This document shows positions 27,142 to 35,856 of a stretch of 64,000 bases of DNA, piece after piece. This DNA comes from Janthinobacterium sp. GW458P. Lineage in GTDB: Bacteria > Pseudomonadota > Gammaproteobacteria > Burkholderiales > Burkholderiaceae_D. The notes beneath the pieces were generated by a model. The model did no database searches. It saw only the letters and a program-made list of their open reading frames with translations, and was not told the DNA's origin. The stretch is from NCBI RefSeq assembly GCF_002127585.1, contig NZ_NEGZ01000017.1, positions 20,963 through 84,962 of the forward strand, given 5' to 3'. Every line of letters begins with the position of its first letter. Positions within the stretch are counted from its first letter, which is position 1. Position numbers and translations under genes: made by a program.

Positions 27142-27975
27142 ATGGACTTTGACACGACGACCATCGAACGCGACGGCTACCTGGACGTTCCCATGGTGCG
27201 CCACCAGGCGAGCGTGGCCACGGCGGGCCGCGACATGGTGGCCGAGGAGTATCCCGTGGCCCTCGTCTACAACGGCATCGCCCACGCCGTGATGATGGCC
27301 ACGCCGCGCGACCTCGAGGAATTCGCCGTCGGCTTTACCCTGACCGAAGGCATCGTCGGCAGCGTGCGCGACATCTACGACCTCGACGTGTGCTGCGGCG
27401 CGGACAGCGCGGAAGTGCGGCTGACCATCGCGCAGCCGGATTTGATCAAGCTCAAGGCCCGCCGCCGCGCGCTGACGGGGCGCACGGGCTGCGGCGTGTG
27501 CGGCATCGAAAGCCTGGCCCTGCTGGACCTGGTGCCGGAAAAGATCACGCGGCCGCTGCCGCCGCTGGTCGCCAGCAGCGCCATCCTCGGACGCGCCGCG
27601 CGCGAACTGCTGCCCTGGCAGGAGCTGATGCACAAGACGGGCGGCGTGCACGCGGCCGCCTGGTGCACGGCCGAGGGCGCGGTGGTAAAAGTGTTCGAGA
27701 ACGTGGGCCGGCATAACGGCCTCGATAAACTGATCGGCTACCTGGCGCTGCACCGCATCGCCATGCACGACGGCTTCGTCTTCCTGTCGAGCCGCGCCAG
27801 CTATGAACTGGTGCGCAAGTCGGCGCGCATGCATATCGGCCTCGTCGCCACCATCTCGGCGCCCACCTCGCTGGCCATCCGCATCGCGCGCCAGGCCGGC
27901 ATGCAGCTGGCCAGCTTTTGCCGCCGCGACGGCTTTGTCGACTACACGGCCGACGCCGTGCCGCCGGCAGGATGA
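27142..27975 (+). CDS. fdhD: Formate dehydrogenase accessory sulfurtransferase FdhD
   Basis: 277 residues. The catalytic CxxC is in GRTGCGVCGIESL, with Cys117 and Cys120 matching the E. coli pair. The C-terminal VFLSSRASYELVRKSARMHI block is typical of the family. FdhD takes sulfur from IscS and sulfurates the molybdenum cofactor before insertion into formate dehydrogenase-like enzymes. GGAGAA precedes ATG 27142. It is the last gene of the operon headed by the YdeP-type oxidoreductase, its probable client. The window offers no other FdhD client. Confidence 0.95.
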   Translation: MDFDTTTIERDGYLDVPMVRHQASVATAGRDMVAEEYPVALVYNGIAHAVMMATPRDLEEFAVGFTLTEGIVGSVRDIYDLDVCCGADSAEVRLTIAQPDLIKLKARRRALTGRTGCGVCGIESLALLDLVPEKITRPLPPLVASSAILGRAARELLPWQELMHKTGGVHAAAWCTAEGAVVKVFENVGRHNGLDKLIGYLALHRIAMHDGFVFLSSRASYELVRKSARMHIGLVATISAPTSLAIRIARQAGMQLASFCRRDGFVDYTADAVPPAG

Positions 27976-28022
27976 AGCCAGCAGCATTGGCAAACGGGCA
28001 AGCCTTGCCGCATAATGCGGGC

Positions 28023-28994
28023 ATGTTCAAACTGACTTTTCTCGGCACGTCATCCGGCGTGCCCACGCGCCACCGCAACGTCACGTCGCTGGCCCTGCAA
28101 ACGACGCACAACCGCGACTGGTGGATGATCGATTGCGGCGAAGCGACGCAGCACCGGCTGCAGCGCCTGCCCCTGTCCGTGCACGACCTGGTGGGCATCT
28201 GCATCAGCCACGTGCATGGCGACCACAGCTATGGCCTGCCGGGCCTGCTGGCCAGCGCTTCGATGACGGGGCGCAAGAAGCCCCTGCTGCTGATCGCCCC
28301 GGCCGCCATCAAGGCGTGGATCGACGCGACCCTGCTGCACACGGAACTGTTCCTGACGTATCCGCTGATCCACATCGACGTGGACAGCGCGCAAGTAGTC
28401 CACCAGGAAGCGGGCTTGACCGTCTCGCGCCATGCGCTGTCGCACCGCGCGCCGAGCGTCGGTTATCGTTTCGCGCTGGAAACGAGCAGATGGAAGCTGG
28501 ACAAGGCGGCACTGCAGGCGGCGGGCGTGCCGCCCGGCCCCGCCTGGGGCTTATTGCAGGCGGGCCAGGATGCGCTGCTCGACGACGGCACGGTCTTGCG
28601 CGCCGCCGCTTTCCGCCAGACGGAAACGCAACGCGCCGCCGTGGTCATCGGCGGCGACAACGACACGCCGGCGTTGCTGACGGATGCCTGCACGGACGCG
28701 CAGCTGCTCGTGCATGAAGCCACCTACACGGAAGCCATGCTGCAAAAGGTGGGGCCCGGCCCCACGCACAGCTCCGTGCAGCGCGTGGCGCAATTCGCCG
28801 AATCCGTCCGCCTGCCGCATTTGATCCTCACCCACTTCAGCGCCCGCTATCACAATGCGGAAGGCATGGCCGAGCTGGAAGCGGAAGCCCGGCTGCATTA
28901 CTCGGGCGAACTGTTCCTGGCGCGCGATTTCGACAGCTATGAACTCGACGCGGCGGGCGTGCTGAGCAAACCCGAGACGCCGCGCAGCAAATGA
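28023..28994 (+). CDS. rnz: Ribonuclease Z (metallo-beta-lactamase fold tRNA 3' endonuclease)
   Basis: 323 residues. The N-terminus LTFLGTSSGVPTRHRNV and the zinc motif SHVHGDHSYGLPGLL (His63, His65, Asp67, His68) are classic RNase Z; the exosite-like insertion and C-terminal LTHFSARYH are also present. The enzyme removes 3' trailers from tRNA precursors, or processes other RNAs where tRNAs have CCA encoded, as in the tRNA-Ser of this window. The start at 28023 gives the standard N-terminus; an upstream in-frame start at 27918 would overlap fdhD. Confidence 0.9.
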   Translation: MFKLTFLGTSSGVPTRHRNVTSLALQTTHNRDWWMIDCGEATQHRLQRLPLSVHDLVGICISHVHGDHSYGLPGLLASASMTGRKKPLLLIAPAAIKAWIDATLLHTELFLTYPLIHIDVDSAQVVHQEAGLTVSRHALSHRAPSVGYRFALETSRWKLDKAALQAAGVPPGPAWGLLQAGQDALLDDGTVLRAAAFRQTETQRAAVVIGGDNDTPALLTDACTDAQLLVHEATYTEAMLQKVGPGPTHSSVQRVAQFAESVRLPHLILTHFSARYHNAEGMAELEAEARLHYSGELFLARDFDSYELDAAGVLSKPETPRSK

Positions 28995-29019
28995 GCGGCG
29001 CGTAGCCCGGACGCGGGCG

Positions 29020-29772
29020 CTATTCCGCGTCCGTCCGTTCGGCCGCTTTGCCTGCCGCCGTATTGACGGCCACCGCCGTGGCATTCACGGATGTCGTGGC
29101 GGTGGTCACGCTCTTTGTCACCATGCGCGTGTAGTCGGCCACATTCACGCCCGCTTGCGTGGTATAGCCGCTCACATGCTGGCCGACTTTCACATTCCTT
29201 GTCACCGAAAAACCCGATCTGAACATTTTGCCCAGCGATGCGATCACGATGGCCAGCAGGGGCAGCGAGGCGAATAACAGCAGCAATTCGCTGAACGGAT
29301 CGCTTTTGCGTGACAGCCACGCCGTCAGGAAAAGACAGAACACGCCATACGCGAGCGGGCTAAACAGGGGATGGTGGATTTCCGGCGCCAGCGCGGCGAT
29401 AAACACGACAAGTATCAAGGCTGCCTTGAAAGCGATCGGCAGCAATACCTGCAATGCCGCCAGGACGCTGGCCAAGGCATACAGTATCAACAGGACATCG
29501 GCGATCCAGCCGACGACGGGAATGAAGGCGCACAGCATCAATATCCCGATCAGCAGCAACGATCCCGCAATGCCTTCCAGGATGGCGATACGATTGCGGT
29601 ACAAATGTGCCGCCAGCGACAGCAGGCAGGTCGCGGCCGCCGTAAGCGCGGCCAATGGCAGCCGGTCTTCCTTGCCCGCCGCGCAATACAGCAGAACATA
29701 GGGAAGCAGCAGCAGCATCAATATCGAGAACCGGAAACCACCGCCCTCTTTCAGCACAGTCATATTATCCAT
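29020..29772 (-). CDS. Hypothetical polytopic membrane protein
   Basis: 250 residues, not recognised. Residues ~15-175 contain about six hydrophobic helices (for example ILMLLLLPYVLLYCAAG, GIAGSLLLIGILMLCAF, PLLAIVIASLGKMF). The last ~65 residues form a Thr/Ala/Val-rich soluble tail (VTKSVTTATTSVNATAVAVN). The start at 29772 is the first ATG of the frame; an alternative Met is five residues in. It is convergent with rnz, ending 25 bases away. No functional inference. Confidence 0.65.
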   Translation of the reverse strand: MDNMTVLKEGGGFRFSILMLLLLPYVLLYCAAGKEDRLPLAALTAAATCLLSLAAHLYRNRIAILEGIAGSLLLIGILMLCAFIPVVGWIADVLLILYALASVLAALQVLLPIAFKAALILVVFIAALAPEIHHPLFSPLAYGVFCLFLTAWLSRKSDPFSELLLLFASLPLLAIVIASLGKMFRSGFSVTRNVKVGQHVSGYTTQAGVNVADYTRMVTKSVTTATTSVNATAVAVNTAAGKAAERTDAE

Positions 29773-29937
29773 CTTTTATATAGTGATCGGCCCGCATGCG
29801 CGACTTCGCCTTGCCGGCCTGCCCATGCCGGGCACGCCATCGCTATATTGTAAATGTAAAAATTTCTCAGCGGAAATATTTATTGAATAATAAATGAACT
29901 GACGGGAAGTAGAATAATGCTGTGGCCACAATAGGAA

Positions 29938-30594
29938 TTAATGCGGATCGGTGCCGTACTGCGCCGCGTATTCGGCCGCCAGCAGGCGCGCCGCCTGCTG
30001 CTGTGACGGCGTGAGAATTTCCAGCAGCTGGTCGCGGTTCTTGATCGATTGCGCGCTGCCCGCCTCGGCCGGCATGGCGATCCACGCATACGCCTGCACA
30101 TAATCGAGCTCCACGCCCTGCCCTTGCGCGTACAGCAAGCCGTATTCATTCTGCGCCGACAGGGAGCCGGCCTCGGCCGCCTGCTTGTACCAGAACGCCG
30201 CCTCGGCGTAGTCTTGCGTTACATCAACACCCTTGCGGTAAGCCTGCGCCAGGTTGAATTGCGACTGGCCATCGCCCGCCTCGGCCGCCTGGCGCCCGTA
30301 CGCCAGCGATTGCGCCATGTCTTGCGTGACGCCATCGCCGCTCGCATACATCAGGGCCAAATTGGCCAGCGACGGCGGAAAGCCCGCCTGCGCGGCCGCC
30401 GTGAACAGTTCCACCGCTTTCGGCACGTCCTGTTCGACGCCATGGCCCTGGTAATACAGGCTGGCCAATAAATGCTGTCCCGCGGGATCGCCGGCCGCGG
30501 CGGCGGCGTCGAATTGCCGGAATGCCTCGGCATAATGGCCATCGTTATAAGCGAGTATGCCCGCTTCATTCAAGGATGCGGTGGAAACGGTCAT
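29938..30594 (-). CDS. Sel1-like repeat protein
   Basis: 218 residues, no signal peptide. There are four to five tandem Sel1/TPR-like repeats of about 36 residues, each with the A…LA..Y..G.GV..D…A…..AAEAG pattern (for instance LASLYYQGHGVEQDVPKAVE and LALMYASGDGVTQDMAQSLA). Sel1 proteins are scaffolds for protein-protein contacts, often in signalling or secretion. It is flanked by unrelated genes and appears to be a single-gene unit. The client protein is unknown. Confidence 0.85.
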   Translation of the reverse strand: MTVSTASLNEAGILAYNDGHYAEAFRQFDAAAAAGDPAGQHLLASLYYQGHGVEQDVPKAVELFTAAAQAGFPPSLANLALMYASGDGVTQDMAQSLAYGRQAAEAGDGQSQFNLAQAYRKGVDVTQDYAEAAFWYKQAAEAGSLSAQNEYGLLYAQGQGVELDYVQAYAWIAMPAEAGSAQSIKNRDQLLEILTPSQQQAARLLAAEYAAQYGTDPH

Positions 30595-30758
30595 AAAGAT
30601 TCCTTAACTGGGGGATTTCTGGCATTGTACACAGCACTGTTCCGCACAGAATGCACGATAGGGGAACGGTGTGGCGCATTGCCCGGATCCTGCGTTATGA
30701 TCATTGACTGCACGATTTAATCCCGGCATCAGAACAGTGCCAGTTCAAGTATATCTCC

Positions 30759-31418
30759 ATGAAACTGATTGCTTTGCTTTTATCCCTGCTTTCCACCTCC
30801 GCTTATGGCGGCACGCTGCATCTGGACAAAGCCGCGACAGGAACAGTGCGGCAAGCGGCCGATATCCGCTATGTCAATCACGATGAAAAACAGACTTACC
30901 GGCTGAAAACCGGCAAGCAGTGGCTCAATGGCAGTTGCAGCAGCAGCGGCATGGGCAATTTGCACGCGCTGCTGCTGGACATGAATTTCGACGGCCATGC
31001 CGACCTGTGGGTCACCGGTTATACGGATAGCCAGGGACGCATCCGCTGTTCCGACGTGTGGCTGTGGGATACGCAGGCAAAACAATACAGTTTCAACAAA
31101 GACTTATCCGCGATTCCGAATCTCGATATCAGCATCGCCGAGCAAAGAATCGAAGGCGGCATCGCCAATTGCGGCTGCGCGGCGCAATGCTTTTATGAAG
31201 ACAGCTATGCGTGGCGGGCCGGTGGATTAATCACTATCGCCCGGCGCGCACAGGATTGCGAGCGTTATCGCGAATATGGCTTGAATGAAAAGAATGACTT
31301 GATCCTGATGAAAGACGAAATCATCGATAGCGGCAATTCCGACCAGCAGGCCATCGAACATACCAAAGCCTACGACTGGCGGCGCCATGGACAAATCATG
31401 CGCAAACCCTGGGAGTGA
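30759..31418 (+). CDS. Exported protein, XAC2610-like
   Basis: 219 residues with a signal peptide (MKLIALLLSLLSTSAYGG). The central DMNFDGHADLWVTGYTDSQG and DVWLWDTQAKQYSFNKDL segments resemble the calcium-loop-like 'D.N.DG..D' plus tyrosine-rich pattern of XAC2610-type proteins. The C-terminal half has several cysteines (CGCAAQC) and may be disulfide-bonded in the periplasm. Function unknown. The gene stands alone between the Sel1 gene (divergent) and the acetyltransferase. Confidence 0.65.
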   Translation: MKLIALLLSLLSTSAYGGTLHLDKAATGTVRQAADIRYVNHDEKQTYRLKTGKQWLNGSCSSSGMGNLHALLLDMNFDGHADLWVTGYTDSQGRIRCSDVWLWDTQAKQYSFNKDLSAIPNLDISIAEQRIEGGIANCGCAAQCFYEDSYAWRAGGLITIARRAQDCERYREYGLNEKNDLILMKDEIIDSGNSDQQAIEHTKAYDWRRHGQIMRKPWE

Positions 31419-31467
31419 GCTTGCCCCACCTTAACTTGCCATTGATACGGCACTATAAATAAAACAC

Positions 31468-31944
31468 ATGACGACACATCCAGCCTCCATTACCTTCCAT
31501 GCCGCCAGGGAAGAAGACACGCCGGCCTTCATCGCCTTGCGCGGCAAGACGCGGGAAAACGCCGTTTCCAAAGAACGCCTGGCGGAAGTGGGCATCACGG
31601 CCGATTCCTGGGCGGACATGATGCGCTCGGGCAGCCTGCCCGGCCACGTCTGCCATGACGACGGCCAGCTGGCCGGCTACTGCTTTGGCGCGCGCGACAC
31701 GGGCGAAATCGTCGTCCTGGCCCTGCTGCCGCAATTTGAAGGGCAAGGCATCGGCAAGACCCTGCTGGACCGGGTCATGGCGGACCTGCGCGCCCAGGGC
31801 CACCAGCGGCTGTTCCTCGGCTGCTCCAGCGACCCGGCCTCGCGCTCGTACGGCTTTTACCGCTACCTGGGCTGGACGGCGACGGGCGAGACGGACAAGT
31901 ATGGCGACGACGTGCTGGAGTTTATGTTCAACACAGAGACATAA
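31468..31944 (+). CDS. GNAT-family N-acetyltransferase
   Basis: 158 residues. The acetyl-CoA loop is QFEGQGIGKTLLDRVMADL, typical of motif A of GNAT enzymes, and SYGFYRYLGWTATGE forms the C-terminal motif. The substrate is unknown; family members acetylate amines of metabolites, antibiotics or protein N-termini. It is 50 bases after the XAC2610-like gene, so it could be co-transcribed. Confidence 0.9.
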   Translation: MTTHPASITFHAAREEDTPAFIALRGKTRENAVSKERLAEVGITADSWADMMRSGSLPGHVCHDDGQLAGYCFGARDTGEIVVLALLPQFEGQGIGKTLLDRVMADLRAQGHQRLFLGCSSDPASRSYGFYRYLGWTATGETDKYGDDVLEFMFNTET

Positions 31945-32017
31945 GTGACAAGCAAGTGCGGCGCAGGCCCGGCCATGCTGCCGCAGCCTGGCTGCGCCGC
32001 CGCAGTTGGCAGTCAGA

Positions 32018-32515
32018 TCAGTCGAACATCACTTGCACGGTGATGAACGCTTGGCCATTGCTGCTGGCCTTGCACAATCTGCCGATCTCCATTCCCATCG
32101 GACCTGGCCCAAGCAGGCCCGCAATCGTCTTGATTCTTTCCGGCGGCGAATTGGGCATCAGTCTTTGCACTTCCGCCAGCGTTGCTTCCGGGGTTTCTTT
32201 AGGGAATATGTTCTGGGCTTCGCAAACAAAGGCGATGGCCCGATTCTGGTAATTACCAGCCAATCCCACGGAAAGCTGGTCATCGATACCTTTGAGTACC
32301 GTGCTTCCATCGATTTTCAAGCTATACACATCATGCGAAAAATTACCGCCTGCAACGCATACCTGCGACTTGCTGGCCTCATCCGCGACGCATACTTCCT
32401 TGCCGGGCTTGGCCGAGATCAGATATTGCTTTTCTTCCGCCGCATACGTTGCCGATACGCCAGCGATATAAAACAAGGTTGATGCCAATACAGTTTTTTT
32501 GAATTGAGACAACAT
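32018..32515 (-). CDS. Hypothetical exported protein
   Basis: 165 residues, not recognised. The start at ATG 32515 is favoured by GGAG five bases upstream; a GTG two codons earlier is possible but too close to that site. The N-terminus MLSQFKKTVLASTLFYIAGV is a signal peptide ending near ATYAAE. The mature part has three cysteines and no known motif. The 3' end lies close to the acetyltransferase gene (convergent). Base composition is lower in G+C than the neighbours, especially upstream of the start. Confidence 0.6.
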   Translation of the reverse strand: MLSQFKKTVLASTLFYIAGVSATYAAEEKQYLISAKPGKEVCVADEASKSQVCVAGGNFSHDVYSLKIDGSTVLKGIDDQLSVGLAGNYQNRAIAFVCEAQNIFPKETPEATLAEVQRLMPNSPPERIKTIAGLLGPGPMGMEIGRLCKASSNGQAFITVQVMFD

Positions 32516-32627
32516 GGACACTCCATTAAAAGTATGTCCATATTATAATTTCAAAAATTTCCCTGTGGAAATATTTATCAATCAATGCAATAGATCATAC
32601 CCGGCAAGCGTCTGATGAATCAGCCGG

Positions 32628-33245
32628 CTATTCAACACCGCGATTGGCATCCCACACGCGCAGGATCTGCGTAATGGCGGCGTCAAACACGGCGTAACTC
32701 ACGCCGTCGCGGGCCTGGATAGCCACGCCCGATAAAAAACTGTCGAACACGGCCGCCAGCGCCGCCGCATGCGTAGCAGCGGGCAATTCGCCGCTAGCCA
32801 TGCCCCGCTCGACGCAATGCACGAAGCCGGCGCGGGTGCGCGCGCGCGAAGCGGTGAGCGGTGCGGCCACGGCCGCATGTTCGGCCGTCGGCGCGCTCAT
32901 GCAGCCAAGCGCCACCATGCAGCCGGGCGGGTGGCCCGGCTCGGACTGCATGCGGGCCGACTGGCGCAAGGCCTGCTCGATGGCCGCGCGCGGCGCCAGG
33001 CCGTCGTCCCACAAACACTCCGTCACGCGCGCAAAGGTGTCCAGATAGCATTGCGCCGCTTCGCGGAACAGCGCTTCCTTCGAGCCGAACGCCGCATAAA
33101 AGCTGGGCGCGGAAATGCCGCCGCCCAGGCTCGCCTTGAGCTGGCTCAAGGACGTCGATTCATACCCTTGCTGCCAGAATAAAAACATGGCCTGCTCGAC
33201 GGCTGCCTGCCGGTCGAACGTGCGCGGCCGTCCCATTTGCGCCAT
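32628..33245 (-). CDS. TetR-family transcriptional repressor
   Basis: 205 residues. The N-terminus MAQMGRPRTFDRQAAVEQAM, then FWQQGYESTSLSQLKASLGG and SAPSFYAAFGSKEALFREA, is a standard TetR helix-turn-helix. The C-terminal part is a ligand-binding helical domain. AGGAG precedes the ATG. It is divergent from the MFS transporter at 33421 and probably represses it via the near-palindrome at 33336-33347. The ligand is probably a drug or toxic metabolite exported by that pump, as is usual for such pairs. Confidence 0.9.
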   Translation of the reverse strand: MAQMGRPRTFDRQAAVEQAMFLFWQQGYESTSLSQLKASLGGGISAPSFYAAFGSKEALFREAAQCYLDTFARVTECLWDDGLAPRAAIEQALRQSARMQSEPGHPPGCMVALGCMSAPTAEHAAVAAPLTASRARTRAGFVHCVERGMASGELPAATHAAALAAVFDSFLSGVAIQARDGVSYAVFDAAITQILRVWDANRGVE

Positions 33246-33303
33246 CCTTCGCTCCTTCTCATCTCCTTATTTACCACTTACATACTACTCGATACAGAAG
33301 TCA

Positions 33304-33347
33304 TTGACAACGCGGCACGCCATCGCCTATATTTATACCGATCGATA
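33304..33347 (+). promoter_or_regulatory. Sigma-70 promoter with TetR-type operator for the MFS gene
   Basis: TTGACA (33304-33309), an 18-base spacer and TATATT (33328-33333) form a good promoter facing the MFS gene. The sequence TACCGATCGATA (33336-33347) is palindromic except for one base pair and sits across the expected transcription start, a typical place for a TetR repressor. Confidence 0.6.
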
Positions 33348-33420
33348 CATATATGCCGCCACGGCGGTCAGGGGCACTCCTGCGCCCGGCTATCTCGTCA
33401 CACTTCCAAGGATCGTTGCT

Positions 33421-34647
33421 TTGAATCACGCCACACTCACCAACGGAGCCAGCCCCGCGCTGGCCGACCGCCTCCCCGTTTCGGGTTTATTAGCCCTGGC
33501 CATGACGGGTTTCATCTGCATCGTCACGGAAACCTTGCCTGCCGGCCTGCTGCCGCAGATCAGCGCGGGGCTCGGCATCAGCGCCGCGCTGGCCGGACAA
33601 ATGGTCACGGCCTATGCGCTCGGTTCCCTGCTGGCGGCCATACCGCTGACCATCGCCACGCGCGGCTGGCGCCGCCGCAACGTGCTGCTGCTGACCATCA
33701 TTGGCTTTCTCGTATTCAATACCGTCACGGCCCTGTCCTCGCACTACTGGCTGACCCTGGCGGCCCGCTTCTTTGCCGGCATGGCGGCCGGGCTGGCGTG
33801 GAGCTTGCTGGCTGGCTATGCGCGGCGCATGGTGGCGCCGCAGCAGCAAGGCCGCGCCCTGGCGCTGGCCATGGTGGGCGCGCCCGTCGCCCTGTCCCTG
33901 GGCGTGCCGCTGGGCACCTTGCTCGGTTCATTGGTCGGCTGGCGCGCCGCCATCTGGATCATTTCCGCCCTGACAGTCATCCTGATCGGGTGGGTGCTGG
34001 CCAAAGTGCCGGACTACCCGGGCCAGTCCGCGCATGAGCGCATGCCCCTGCGCCGCGTCTTCACGACGCCGGGCGTGCGCCCCGTGCTGGCCGTCGTCAT
34101 CGCCTGGATGCTGGCGCACAACATTCTTTATACATACATCGCCCCGTTCGTCGCGCCGGCCGGACTGGCGGCCAGAGTCGACCTGGTGCTGCTCGTCTTC
34201 GGCGCCGCAGCCATGGCCGGCATCTGGATCACGGGGAAATTGGTCGAGCGCCACTTGCGCGCCACCGTGCTGGCCAGCCTGGCGACCTTCGCCGCCACGG
34301 CCCTGGTGCTGGGCGTCGCGTCGCACTTGCCTGCCGTCATCTATGTCGGCATGGCCGTCTGGGGCCTGAGCTTTGGCGGCGCGGCAACGCTGTTGCAGAC
34401 GGCATTGGCCGACACGGCCGGCAGCGGCGCCGACGTGGCCCTGTCGATGAACGTGGTGGCGTGGAATGGCGCGATTGCGGCCGCGGGCGTGGCCGGCGGC
34501 GCCCTGCTGGAAGCCTGGGGCGCGGACGCTTTCCCGTGGGCCATGGTGGCTTTGCTCTTGCTCGCCTTCCTGGTCGCCTGGTCGGCCCGCGCGCACGGCT
34601 TCCGGCCGGGACGGCGCAGCGGCGGCGCGCCCGTGGCCGGACACTGA
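33421..34647 (+). CDS. MFS efflux transporter (DHA1/AraJ-like)
   Basis: 408 residues, twelve membrane helices. Helix 1 is SGLLALAMTGFICIVTETLP, and the loop 2-3 region has IATRGWRRRNVLL. The overall pattern fits the 12-TM sugar-efflux/AraJ-like exporters (drug:H+ antiporter-1 type). A TTG start at 33421 is chosen: AAGGA lies 9 bases upstream and the helix-1 N-terminus fits. An upstream in-frame ATG would add an implausible hydrophilic leader overlapping the TetR gene. It is regulated by the divergent TetR gene. Substrate unknown. Confidence 0.85.
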   Translation: MNHATLTNGASPALADRLPVSGLLALAMTGFICIVTETLPAGLLPQISAGLGISAALAGQMVTAYALGSLLAAIPLTIATRGWRRRNVLLLTIIGFLVFNTVTALSSHYWLTLAARFFAGMAAGLAWSLLAGYARRMVAPQQQGRALALAMVGAPVALSLGVPLGTLLGSLVGWRAAIWIISALTVILIGWVLAKVPDYPGQSAHERMPLRRVFTTPGVRPVLAVVIAWMLAHNILYTYIAPFVAPAGLAARVDLVLLVFGAAAMAGIWITGKLVERHLRATVLASLATFAATALVLGVASHLPAVIYVGMAVWGLSFGGAATLLQTALADTAGSGADVALSMNVVAWNGAIAAAGVAGGALLEAWGADAFPWAMVALLLLAFLVAWSARAHGFRPGRRSGGAPVAGH

Positions 34648-34655
34648 AACGGCGT

Positions 34656-35150
34656 TCAGCCCGCCGCCGGCACGTCCAGAATGCGGGGTGCGTGTCCCGT
34701 GTGCGCGAGGAAACTGACCAGGGTGGCATGCGACAGCGCCACCGTGGCCGTGTTGCGTAGCGGATGGGCTTGTATATGGCCAGCATCCCACACGGCCTGG
34801 TCCAGTACCAGCTCCACCGACTGCACCTCGTCATGGATCAGCGCAAACAGGCTGACAGAGCCGGGCGTAATGCCCAGGTGCCGCAGCAAACGCTCGGGCG
34901 AGGCCATGCTCAGCTTACTCGCTGGCAACAGCCGCCCCAGCGCCGCCAGGTCGACGCGCTTGTCGAAGGGTACGATGACAAGCACATGCCGGCGTCCCTT
35001 CTCGTCACGCACGAACAGGTTTTTTACCATCAGGCCGGGCATGGCCGGCACATGCATCAGTGCTTCATCGATGGTGTGCACGGCAGGATGCTCGACGAAC
35101 TGGACTTCGCCGGCGCTGCTTGCCAGCCAGCGGGACAGGGTTTCTTGCAT
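34656..35150 (-). CDS. YbaK/ProX-type aminoacyl-tRNA deacylase (PrdX-like)
   Basis: 164 residues. The segment FVEHPAVHTIDEALMHVPAM, then LFVRDEKGRRHVLVIVP, KLSMASPERLLRHLGITPGS and SLFALIHDE form the YbaK/EbsC fold seen in PrdX/ProXp-ala. These trans-editing proteins hydrolyse Ala-tRNA(Pro) or related mischarged tRNAs in the cytoplasm. GAGGAAA precedes the ATG at 35150; the longer frame to 35225 has no such site. It ends against the MFS gene (convergent). Confidence 0.85.
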   Translation of the reverse strand: MQETLSRWLASSAGEVQFVEHPAVHTIDEALMHVPAMPGLMVKNLFVRDEKGRRHVLVIVPFDKRVDLAALGRLLPASKLSMASPERLLRHLGITPGSVSLFALIHDEVQSVELVLDQAVWDAGHIQAHPLRNTATVALSHATLVSFLAHTGHAPRILDVPAAG

Positions 35151-35221
35151 GCGGATTTCCTCGGTTCGGACGAACGTGCGATGAGGAGATTGTAGCGGCG
35201 CCCGGCGTGGTGCGCATGCCG

Positions 35222-35422
35222 TCACGGCTGGTTCTCGTCCTTGTCGGACTTCTCGGCCGCCGCCAGCCCCCAGTCATTCCAGCCCTCGCCAAACAGTTCG
35301 ACGGGATGCTGGGTGCGTTCGGAACCATTGCCGCAGCGCATGGCATCCGGCGGACAATACTTGTCGCAGCCCCAGCAGATGCGCTCGGGGTTCCTGGGAT
35401 TCAAGGGAAAGGGCTTGGCCAT
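35222..35422 (-). CDS. DUF3079 small protein
   Basis: 66 residues. The pattern FPLNPRNPERICWGCDKYC, then CGNGSERTQHP and ELFGEGW, matches the small conserved DUF3079 family found in proteobacteria. Conserved cysteines (CWGCDKYCPPDAMRC) suggest metal binding, probably zinc or iron-sulfur. Function unknown. It is upstream of the deacylase gene on the same strand. Confidence 0.85.
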   Translation of the reverse strand: MAKPFPLNPRNPERICWGCDKYCPPDAMRCGNGSERTQHPVELFGEGWNDWGLAAAEKSDKDENQP

Positions 35423-35601
35423 GGGAGGGCGATGGGGTCAGTTGAGGTCTCTTCGACGACTGTAGACCTGGCGCGGGAGGCGGTCAAATGAATTTCAGTG
35501 GGGAATTCGCTTAGGTCAAGCTTGCAAAGATTGCTGCGGCGGCAGCTTGCACCGCAGGTTCACCCAAGAGACCAGCGGATGTCATTCCCTGTCATACCAG
35601 G

Positions 35602-35841
35602 TCACCGCAGCATTGGCACCCTGATCCCCGCCTCTTTCATTGCACGTAGAAAATCTTCCACTGCCAAACGGAAATTTCCTGACACATCCCTGGTGTTGGT
35701 GCAGCCTGGAAATCTTCGCCCCCATTTTTCACCACTGAGTTCGTCGTCCGTCTCGCCACCATCATCAAACATCCTTGATTTAATGCAAACTTGGAGGGAT
35801 GGTGTTGACAGGAAACAGGAGGCTTGTGTCAGCGCTATCAA
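35602..35841 (-). pseudogene. Truncated fragment, possibly of a peptidase M15/peptidoglycan hydrolase-like protein
   Basis: About 79 codons without an ATG start; the first possible start is TTG at 35841. It follows the TAA stop of the upstream gene (35857-36303) in the same frame. The end, GEKWGRRFPGCTNTRDVSGN then FRLAVEDFLRAMKEAGIRV, resembles a conserved block of D,D-carboxypeptidase-like proteins often linked to phage or T6SS cargo ('W..RFP…F…V..F..A…AG..V'). It stops just before the expected catalytic part. It is probably a broken remnant; similarity is judged by eye. Confidence 0.35.
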
Positions 35842-35856
35842 GTGGATATAGACGCC

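Noticed and set aside
26128..27993. 621-codon frame antisense to bestrophin and fdhD
   Set aside because: Spans two well-supported genes on the other strand and has antisense-type composition.
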